Source of the DNA: Pyrinomonadaceae bacterium
Lineage (GTDB): Bacteria > Acidobacteriota > Blastocatellia > Pyrinomonadales > Pyrinomonadaceae
Length of the DNA stretch: 33,651 nt
Direction: 5' to 3'
Assembly: GCA_023717605.1 (NCBI GenBank)
Contig: JAMQPH010000431.1
Span: 1 to 33,651 of the forward strand
Below are positions 1-7,262 of the stretch, one piece after another. The notes under the pieces were generated by a model that searched no databases, was not told the DNA's origin, and worked only from the letters and a program-made list of their open reading frames with translations. The position numbers and the translations under genes were made by a program. Numbering within the stretch: the first letter of the stretch is position 1; every line of letters starts with the position of its first letter.

Positions 1-1
1 C

Positions 2-1171
2 AGTTACGAAGGAAAACTTAAAGACAACGGTTCCGAAATAGCAGGCACTCTCAAGCAAGGTCCTGCTACTTATCCGGTAACGTTCAAGCGAACCGACAAG
101 GCTCCAACCCTCGGCCGGCCGCAGGATCCGCAAAAGCCTTATCCCTACAGCGAAGAAGAAGTCAGCTATGAGAACACGATCGACAAGGTCAAACTTGCCG
201 GCACCCTTAACCTTCCCCCTTCCAAAGAGCCAGTTCCTGCAGTCGTTTTGATTACCGGGTCAGGCGGGCAGGATCGAAATGAAACGATCATGGGCCATCG
301 GCCGTTTCTGGTTCTTGCCGATCATCTGACTCGTCATGGGATTGCCGTCCTGCGAGTCGACGACCGTGGTATAGGCGGATCCGCGCCCGGTTCTCCCAAA
401 GCCACGAGCGAGAACTACGCCGAAGATGCTTTGGCCGGAGTAGCATTCTTAAAGGGACGTAAGGAAATTAACCCACGTAGGATTGGACTGGTTGGTCATA
501 GCGAGGGCGGCATGATCGCTCCCCTCGCCGCGGTCAGGACTAAGGATGTGGCGTTTATTGTGATGATGGCCGGGATCGGGCAGACCGGCACCGACGTGGT
601 CCTGACGCAGGGCGACCTGCTGCAAAAAGCGAGCGGATCAGATCCCGACATGATCATCGAGGTTCGCAAAGCCTTTGAGCGGATCTTTGCAATCCTCAAA
701 GTTGAGAAGGACAACGCAGCTGCCGAGAAGGAGATTCACGAATCAGTTGCGAACCAGATGGCCAGCATGACTGAAGCGCGGAAGAAAGCGTTCGCTCCCG
801 TACTCTCAACCATAAATGCTCAGATGAAGATGTACGTGTCGGATTGGTTTCGTTACTTCCTACTCTTTGATCCCGCTCCGATCCTCGTGCAGGTCCGCAT
901 CCCCGTTCTCGCGATCGTTGGCGAAAAGGACTTGCAGGTGCCACCCAAAGAGAACCTGGCGTTGATCGAGGCGGCGTTAAAGAAAGGCGGCAACAAGAAT
1001 TACACGATCCTTCTCATGCCCGGCCTCAACCACCTGTTTCAAACCGCTAAGACTGGATTACCCGGCGAGTACGGTGTCATCGAAGAGACAATCTCGCCCA
1101 CCACGTTGCAAACCATTTCGGATTGGATTCTAAAACAAACAACCCCTCGCAGAGGGACGCGGCGACGGTAG
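2..1171 (+). CDS. alpha/beta hydrolase (serine aminopeptidase-like), 5' end outside the window
   Basis: The frame of ORF 248..1171 stays open back to base 2 (SYEGKLKDNGSEIAGTLKQG...). GxSxG-like GHSEGG, DRGIGGS and a C-terminal GLNHLF histidine region. Confidence 0.85.
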   Translation, partial: SYEGKLKDNGSEIAGTLKQGPATYPVTFKRTDKAPTLGRPQDPQKPYPYSEEEVSYENTIDKVKLAGTLNLPPSKEPVPAVVLITGSGGQDRNETIMGHRPFLVLADHLTRHGIAVLRVDDRGIGGSAPGSPKATSENYAEDALAGVAFLKGRKEINPRRIGLVGHSEGGMIAPLAAVRTKDVAFIVMMAGIGQTGTDVVLTQGDLLQKASGSDPDMIIEVRKAFERIFAILKVEKDNAAAEKEIHESVANQMASMTEARKKAFAPVLSTINAQMKMYVSDWFRYFLLFDPAPILVQVRIPVLAIVGEKDLQVPPKENLALIEAALKKGGNKNYTILLMPGLNHLFQTAKTGLPGEYGVIEETISPTTLQTISDWILKQTTPRRGTRRR

Positions 1172-1445
1172 ACGGGGGAGACGCGGAGACGGGGAGATAG
1201 GGAGAAGGGGAGATGGGGAGATAGGGCAGATCCATTTTCCATTTCTCATTTTCCATTTCTCATTTGTCATTCGGGGTTGATGTAGTTGTCTGAACGCAGC
1301 GTCGACAGGCCTTTAGCGCCTCAACGAAGGCGGCTCGTCAAACAAGATGACCAAATGGAAAATGGAAATGAATTGCCACCTCACGCCCGGTCTCCCATCT
1401 CCCCGTCTCCCCATCTCCCCATCCCCGCATCTCCCCGTCGCCCAC
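1172..1445. repeat. Composite inverted repeat: (GGGGAGAY)n + (CATTTTCCATTTCT)n arm, loop, then the reverse-complement arm
   Basis: Left arm ggagacgcggagacggggagatagggag...ccattttccatttctcattttccatttctcatt. Right arm gaccaaatggaaaatggaaatg...ggtctcccatctccccgtctccccatctcccc. Confidence 0.8.
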
Positions 1446-1514
1446 CCAATCGCTCATCACTAAATCACCAAATATGCGCTACAATCAGAGCCATCCCGAC
1501 AACCCGCGTCTCCA

Positions 1515-3635
1515 GTGTCTGATACCCTGACTCATTCCCTGAACAACATGCCTCTCCAGGAGGATCTCTTTCTCACGCGCCTGCTCGACTCCAGCGTCGA
1601 CGGCATACTCGCGTTTGACCTTGGCTGCCGCTATACCGTCTGGAATCAGGCGATGGAACGTATCTCCGGAATAGCCCGCGAAAACGTAGTCGGCAAGCAC
1701 GCGTTCGACGTTTTCCCTTTCCTCAGACAAACAGGCGAGGACAAATGCTTCTTTGCCGCCCTGGGAGGCGAAAGCACCGTTTCCGAAAACCGGCCGTACA
1801 CCATACCAGAGACGGGGCGTGAAGGCTTTTTCAAGGGCTACTATTCACCCCTCCGCGATCAGCATAACAACATTATCGGCGGCATCGGCTTCATTCGAGA
1901 CATCACCGAGCAGAAACGCTCGGAAGACGCCGCCCACGATGCCTATCAGCGCATGATTTTTCATGTAGAGAATTCGCCGCTGGCCGTTATCGAGTGGGAC
2001 CCGGACTTCCGAATTTCGCGCTGGTCTGAGTCGGCCGAAGCCCTTTTTGGCTGGAAGGCGGAAGAAGTGATTGGCAAGCACGTCGGTGACTGGCATTTCG
2101 TTTTCGACGAAGACGCAGACGCAGTCGAGCAAGTGACTAACCGGCAGCGTGTCGGAGAAGAACTGCATGGAGTTCAGCGCAATCGTAACTACACCAAGGA
2201 CGGCGCGGTGCTCTATTGCGAATGGTACAACTCAGTTCTACACGACAATGCCGATAATCTCGTGTCAGTACTCTCCCTGGTTCTCGACGTCACTGCTCGT
2301 AAACGCGCGGAAGAGGAACGCGCCGCCTTCCTGGTGCGCGAGCGTGAAGCGCGCCGTCAGGCGCAAGAATCTGATCGACTCAAAGACGAGTTTCTGGCCA
2401 CGCTCTCCCACGAGCTGCGCACACCCCTGACGTCGATTCTTGGCTGGGCCACACTGATCCGCACTGGAGAAGTTGAAGAAGTCAACTTCGGTCGTGCGAT
2501 CGAAACGATTGAGCGTAACGCGCGCTCGCAGGCGCGACTCATCGATGATCTGCTGGACGTATCACGCATCATCACCGGCAATCTCCGCCTCGATATTCGC
2601 CCGATCAATCTCGTCACGGTGGTAGAGGCAGCCAGGGATGGATTGCTTCCTACGGCTGAGGCTAAACGGATCACACTTCAGACGGAGTTTGAGCAGGAAA
2701 GCTGTCTGGTGAAGGGCGATCCGAATCGTCTGCGCCAGGTGATTTGGAACCTGGTCTTAAACGCGATTAAGTTTACGCCGCGCGGCGGCAACGTGAATAT
2801 ACGTCTGGAGTGTATTGAGACCTATGCGCGCCTGACAGTTCGCGACACGGGCGAGGGGATTTCTCCGGAGTTTCTCCCTTATGCTTTTGATCGTTTCCGT
2901 CAGGCGGAAGGTTCAGTTACACGCAGACAAGGCGGGCTCGGTTTGGGTCTTGCCGTGGTGCGTCATCTTGTGGAGTTGCATGGTGGAAATGTCCTGGCCG
3001 AAAGTAGCGGAAAAGGGCAAGGATCCACTTTCACAGTAGATCTGCCGCTTGCAGAAGAGCGGCGCGACCCAGCCCGCTCTGAGGAGAGGAGACTAGAGAT
3101 TGAAAGAAGACGCAGCGCCAGTGGGCGCGGCCAGAGCGGTGCGTCTGATCTCTTAGGCATCAAGGTGCTCCTGGTTGAAGACGACGACGATGCGCGCCGG
3201 CTGCTCGCTCTGTTGCTTAAGCGCCATGGTGCTGATGTTACTTCCGTCTCGTCATCTTCCGAAGCGCTGCGATCCTTTGTCAGTACCGCGAGCAACAGCA
3301 ACCGGGTCGAAGGGTCACCTGTTGGTATTGTGAGCGGACCGGCCTCTCCAGGCGGGCAGGCCGCGTCAGGTGGTCGACCGCCTGATGTAATCATCAGCGA
3401 CATCGGGATGGCGGAAGAAGATGGCTACGAGTTGATGCGCAAGGTGAGGGCGTTGCCGCGTGAGCAGGGAGGACTGGTGCCGGCTATCGCTCTAACCGGC
3501 TACGCTACGCGCAAAGATCGCGAACGCGCCTTGGCAGCCGGCTATCAACAGCACCTCGCCAAGCCGGTTGAGCCAGACGAGCTGATGGCTGCGATTGCGA
3601 GATTGGTGCAACGAAGACATTACGTCCGTGGGTAA
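1515..3635 (+). CDS. PAS-domain hybrid sensor histidine kinase with C-terminal receiver domain
   Basis: Two PAS-like regions, H-box LATLSHELRTPLTSILGWATLI, N box NLVLNAIKFTPRGG, DTGEGISPEF, GLGLAVVRHLVELHGG, receiver VLLVEDDDDARRLL...DVIISDIGM...LTGYAT...LAKPVEPDEL. GTG start at 1515 or ATG at 1548. Confidence 0.93.
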   Translation: MSDTLTHSLNNMPLQEDLFLTRLLDSSVDGILAFDLGCRYTVWNQAMERISGIARENVVGKHAFDVFPFLRQTGEDKCFFAALGGESTVSENRPYTIPETGREGFFKGYYSPLRDQHNNIIGGIGFIRDITEQKRSEDAAHDAYQRMIFHVENSPLAVIEWDPDFRISRWSESAEALFGWKAEEVIGKHVGDWHFVFDEDADAVEQVTNRQRVGEELHGVQRNRNYTKDGAVLYCEWYNSVLHDNADNLVSVLSLVLDVTARKRAEEERAAFLVREREARRQAQESDRLKDEFLATLSHELRTPLTSILGWATLIRTGEVEEVNFGRAIETIERNARSQARLIDDLLDVSRIITGNLRLDIRPINLVTVVEAARDGLLPTAEAKRITLQTEFEQESCLVKGDPNRLRQVIWNLVLNAIKFTPRGGNVNIRLECIETYARLTVRDTGEGISPEFLPYAFDRFRQAEGSVTRRQGGLGLGLAVVRHLVELHGGNVLAESSGKGQGSTFTVDLPLAEERRDPARSEERRLEIERRRSASGRGQSGASDLLGIKVLLVEDDDDARRLLALLLKRHGADVTSVSSSSEALRSFVSTASNSNRVEGSPVGIVSGPASPGGQAASGGRPPDVIISDIGMAEEDGYELMRKVRALPREQGGLVPAIALTGYATRKDRERALAAGYQQHLAKPVEPDELMAAIARLVQRRHYVRG

Positions 3636-3718
3636 CGACTGATAGGCTGCACCGTCCCTCGACTTACGATTCACGCCCTCTGAGCGCAATGCGTTATCAA
3701 AAGAAGATAGAAGCGATC

Positions 3719-4978
3719 ATGCGATTCGCGAGGATCACTGTGAGCATCCTCAGCATTCTTGGCGTCGGGGCGCTGGCGCAACGAGTCTCTCCACAGTCCC
3801 TTGCCCAACCAGCAAAGGCCAAACGCATCGTGATTGCCGCGAGCGCGGTGCTTGATGGCAAGGGCCGCGTGCTGCGTAACACTCGCATCGTGATCGAGGC
3901 CTCAAAGATTGTGGCCATTGACCCAAAGGCCGGGCCGGTGGACTACGACCTGCGAGGTCTGACTGTGTTGCCGGGCTGGATCGACGCGCACGTACACATT
4001 ACCTGGAGCTTCGGCAAGGATGGGAAAAATGCGGGCGAGGGGGCAACGACACAGGAGTCCGCGTATGCAGCAGCCTCGAACGCGTGGGTGACGCTGATGG
4101 CGGGCTTCACGACAGTGCAAAACGTAGGCTCGGCCGCTGCCTTGCGCGATGCCATCGCGACCGGCATGTTCCCCGGTCCGCGCATCCTCACCGGCATCGA
4201 AGCGCTCCCAGGGCGAGGCGATCAGACCGGAACTCCCGATGAAATCCGCACGTACGTCCGGAAACAAAAGGAAGCAGGCGCGGATCTGATCAAAATCTAC
4301 GCATCTGGGGGCATGCTTCAAGGACGGATGACACTTTCTCAGGAACAGTTGAACGCGGTCTGCGATGAAGCAAAGAAGCAGGGCCTGCGCACTCTCGTCC
4401 ACGCGTACAGCGATGCGGTTCCTGCCGCAAGTCTTGCCGGGTGCACACAAATTGAACACGGCCTGGGTGCGACGGATGACGATCTGAAATTGGTGGCCAA
4501 AAAAGGAACGTACTTTGATCCTCAAGCCGGACTGCTGCTTGAGAATTATCTCCTAAACAAGCATAGGTATGCCGGCACTCCGTTCTTCCCCAAAACTGAA
4601 GAGGGTTTTGCGGCGATGGAGAAGATCCTGCCGATGAACCACGAGCTGATGCAACGGGCGGTGAAAATTCCGGGGCTGAAAATTGTTTTCGGCACCGACG
4701 CCGTGGCGGGCGCGCACGGGCGTAACGCCGAGGAGTTCATTGACCGCGTGCATGACGGCGGAGTGGATCCAATGGCAGCGATGGTCTCAGCCAACTCACT
4801 GGGGGCGGAAGCACTTGGCATGGCCGACCAGATTGGTTCGATCGCGGCGGGTCTGCAGGCGGACATCATTGCGCTCGACGGGGATCCGTTGAAGGATATC
4901 ACGGCCGTTCGGCGCGTCGTATTCGTAATGAAGGGCGGGGTTGTTTACAAGAACTGGGCGCGCGCCACGATTCACTAA
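3719..4978 (+). CDS. secreted amidohydrolase family protein (imidazolonepropionase/prolidase-like)
   Basis: Signal peptide MRFARITVSILSILGVGALAQ; metal motif GWIDAHVHI; LVHAYSDAV, IEHGLG, FGTDAVAG; C-terminal ADIIALDGDPL. Confidence 0.9.
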   Translation: MRFARITVSILSILGVGALAQRVSPQSLAQPAKAKRIVIAASAVLDGKGRVLRNTRIVIEASKIVAIDPKAGPVDYDLRGLTVLPGWIDAHVHITWSFGKDGKNAGEGATTQESAYAAASNAWVTLMAGFTTVQNVGSAAALRDAIATGMFPGPRILTGIEALPGRGDQTGTPDEIRTYVRKQKEAGADLIKIYASGGMLQGRMTLSQEQLNAVCDEAKKQGLRTLVHAYSDAVPAASLAGCTQIEHGLGATDDDLKLVAKKGTYFDPQAGLLLENYLLNKHRYAGTPFFPKTEEGFAAMEKILPMNHELMQRAVKIPGLKIVFGTDAVAGAHGRNAEEFIDRVHDGGVDPMAAMVSANSLGAEALGMADQIGSIAAGLQADIIALDGDPLKDITAVRRVVFVMKGGVVYKNWARATIH

Positions 4979-4984
4979 GTTAGG

Positions 4985-5125
4985 ACTTTGGACTTTGGCC
5001 TTTGAGCTTTGAACTTGGTTCTTTGTACTTTGTTTGTGTTTCGATCGATCCAAGTTCAACATCAGCAGAGGAAGGTTCAAAGCACAAAGCACAAAGCACA
5101 AAGTACAAAGTTCAAAGGTACAAAG
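4985..5125. repeat. Inverted arrays of degenerate 7-bp CAAAGNN / CTTTGNN units
   Basis: ggactttggactttggcctttgagctttgaacttggttctttgtacttt faces ttcaaagcacaaagcacaaagcacaaagtacaaagttcaaaggtacaaag. Confidence 0.75.
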
Positions 5126-5188
5126 ACCGAAGACCAAACTCCTACCTTACTGATTCTGTCTAATCTGCGTAATCTGTGGATCCTCCGT

Positions 5189-7123
5189 ATGTCATTCCAG
5201 CAATCACCGCCAAGTCTCGGGAACCAATACAAAGATGACAGAGTGCTCCGTTCGTACTTAGCGCGCGTACTTCCCGAGACAATGCTTAGAGAGATAGAAC
5301 CCTCACTCATGGAGTTGGGGCGGCTGGCTGGCGGCCATCTCTACCAGATGCAGCTCGCCGACCGACTCAATGAGCCCACATTGACGCAATGGGACGCCTG
5401 GGGGAACCGCATCGATCATGTCGAGGTGACGCCCTTGTGGCGTGAGGCTGAGCGCATCGCCGTTGAGTACGGGCTGGTAGCCACTGCCTACGAGCAGAGG
5501 CACGGCAGTTTGTCGCGAGTGCATCAATGTGCGCTCGCCTATCTCCTCACACCCTCGACCGACATCTATAGCTGCCCTCTGGCTATGACCGATGGAGCAG
5601 CACGTACGCTTCTCAGTTCAGGAAATCAGGCACTAATTGATCGCGCCGTACCGCATCTGACCAGTCGCAACCCCGAAGACTTTTGGACCGCCGGTCAGTG
5701 GATGACTGAACTCACCGGCGGATCCGACGTGGGCCTTTCGGAGACGGTGGCTGTCAGAACCGGGAGCGGTAGCGACCGGGTTTCAAGTGATGTCCAAAAT
5801 CCAACGTCCAATGTCCAAAGTTCGTATGACTCAGAACTCAGTACTCAGCACTCAGAAGCTGACAGCTGGCGTCTTTACGGCACCAAGTGGTTCGCTTCCG
5901 CGATTACTTCACGGATCGCTTTGACCTTAGCCCGGCCCGAAGGAAATCCTACCGGTGGGCGTGGACTTGCTCTGTTCTACCTTGAGTTGCGTGATGAATC
6001 CGGTCGGCTACGCCGCATTCAGATCAATCGCCTCAAGGACAAGCTCGGCACACGCAAAGTTCCTACAGCGGAATTAACTTTGGTTGGAACACCGGCCCAG
6101 CTCGTGAGAGGAGCCACCGATGGCGTCCGCAACATAGCACCGCTGCTCAATATCACTCGACTGTGGAACGGCATCAGCGCGGTCGCGCTAATGCGACGGG
6201 GGCTTGCCCTTGCGTCTGACTACGCGCGCAAACGCACAGCCTTCGGTGCGCCACTCTGCGAAAAACCTCTGCACATGGATACTCTCGCCACATTACAAGC
6301 CGAAGCTGAAGCCGCATTTCACCTCGCCTTCTATGTTGCAGAATTGACTGGTCGCGCCGAGACCGCTGCTACGAATGCGATGCTTGTCACAACCGCGGGC
6401 GGCAGCGACCGGGTCGAAGTGTCGCCTCTCAGTAATGCGCGCCATGCAGTCACCAGGATCGATGAAGACGAAACCCATTTGCTGCGCCTGCTCACACCGG
6501 TAATGAAACTAACCACGGGAAAACAGGCTGTACTTGTTCTGAGCGAAGTAGTCGAAGCCTTCGGTGGTGCGGGATACGTTGAGGACACGGGTCTGCCGCA
6601 ACTTTTACGCGACAGCCACGTCCTGCCCATCTGGGAAGGAACCACCAACGTGCTCTCACTCGACACTCTCCGAGCCCTTGGCGTGGGAGGTCCAAAGTCC
6701 AACGTCCAACGTCCAACGTCTGATCATCAAAGCCCTGTAAGAACAGCGAGCGGCAGCGACCGGGTCGAGACGCCAAATCCGTTCCAGGCACTCAAGTCGG
6801 CGGTATTCAGCTGCCTCAGCGAAGCCCGCGATCCAGGTCTCACGGAGCCCGTGAGCATAACTCGATCGGCACTATCGCACGCCGAAACGTGGTTAGCTCA
6901 AACAGAAAAAGAAGGGCAGCCTATGTTAGAGGCTGGAGCTCGCCGCTTTGCCATGACGTTGGGACGCCTAATGGAACTCGCGTTATTAATCAGTCACGCT
7001 CAATGGTCCCAAGATCACGAATCCGACGGACGAGCCACTGCCGCTGCCCGGCGCTTTGCCAATTCCGGCGTCGATCTTCTGGTCGAGCACGCCCCAGACG
7101 ATGTAAGGGCGCTATTCTCCTAG
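5189..7123 (+). CDS. AidB-like acyl-CoA dehydrogenase
   Basis: WMTELTGGSDVGLSET, LYGTKWFAS, GLALFYLELRD, RIQINRLKDKLGTRKVPTAEL, YARKRTAFGAPL, EAFGGAGYVEDTGLPQLLRDSHVLPIWEGTTNVLSLD. ATG at 5189 is preferred to the ORF start at 5009, which runs through the repeat array. Confidence 0.88.
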   Translation: MSFQQSPPSLGNQYKDDRVLRSYLARVLPETMLREIEPSLMELGRLAGGHLYQMQLADRLNEPTLTQWDAWGNRIDHVEVTPLWREAERIAVEYGLVATAYEQRHGSLSRVHQCALAYLLTPSTDIYSCPLAMTDGAARTLLSSGNQALIDRAVPHLTSRNPEDFWTAGQWMTELTGGSDVGLSETVAVRTGSGSDRVSSDVQNPTSNVQSSYDSELSTQHSEADSWRLYGTKWFASAITSRIALTLARPEGNPTGGRGLALFYLELRDESGRLRRIQINRLKDKLGTRKVPTAELTLVGTPAQLVRGATDGVRNIAPLLNITRLWNGISAVALMRRGLALASDYARKRTAFGAPLCEKPLHMDTLATLQAEAEAAFHLAFYVAELTGRAETAATNAMLVTTAGGSDRVEVSPLSNARHAVTRIDEDETHLLRLLTPVMKLTTGKQAVLVLSEVVEAFGGAGYVEDTGLPQLLRDSHVLPIWEGTTNVLSLDTLRALGVGGPKSNVQRPTSDHQSPVRTASGSDRVETPNPFQALKSAVFSCLSEARDPGLTEPVSITRSALSHAETWLAQTEKEGQPMLEAGARRFAMTLGRLMELALLISHAQWSQDHESDGRATAAARRFANSGVDLLVEHAPDDVRALFS

Positions 7124-7262
7124 GAATTTCGGATTGCGGATTTCGGATTGCGGATTTCGGGTGACGAAGGTTGCAGTGTCTCCCTTGCGGAGTACGCCCC
7201 GTCAAATCCCACACACACCTTGAGCAGACAAAATTCGAAATCCGAAATCCGAAATCCGAAAT
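7124..7262. repeat. Inverted heptamer array (TTTCGGATTGCGGA)n filling a convergent intergenic gap
   Basis: Left ggaatttcggattgcggatttcggattgcggatttcgg (7124-7160). Right aaattcgaaatccgaaatccgaaatccgaaatt (7231-7263). Confidence 0.8.

Noticed and set aside
3902-4525. 207-aa minus-strand ORF opposite the amidohydrolase
   Set aside because: Shadow ORF of a confident coding gene.
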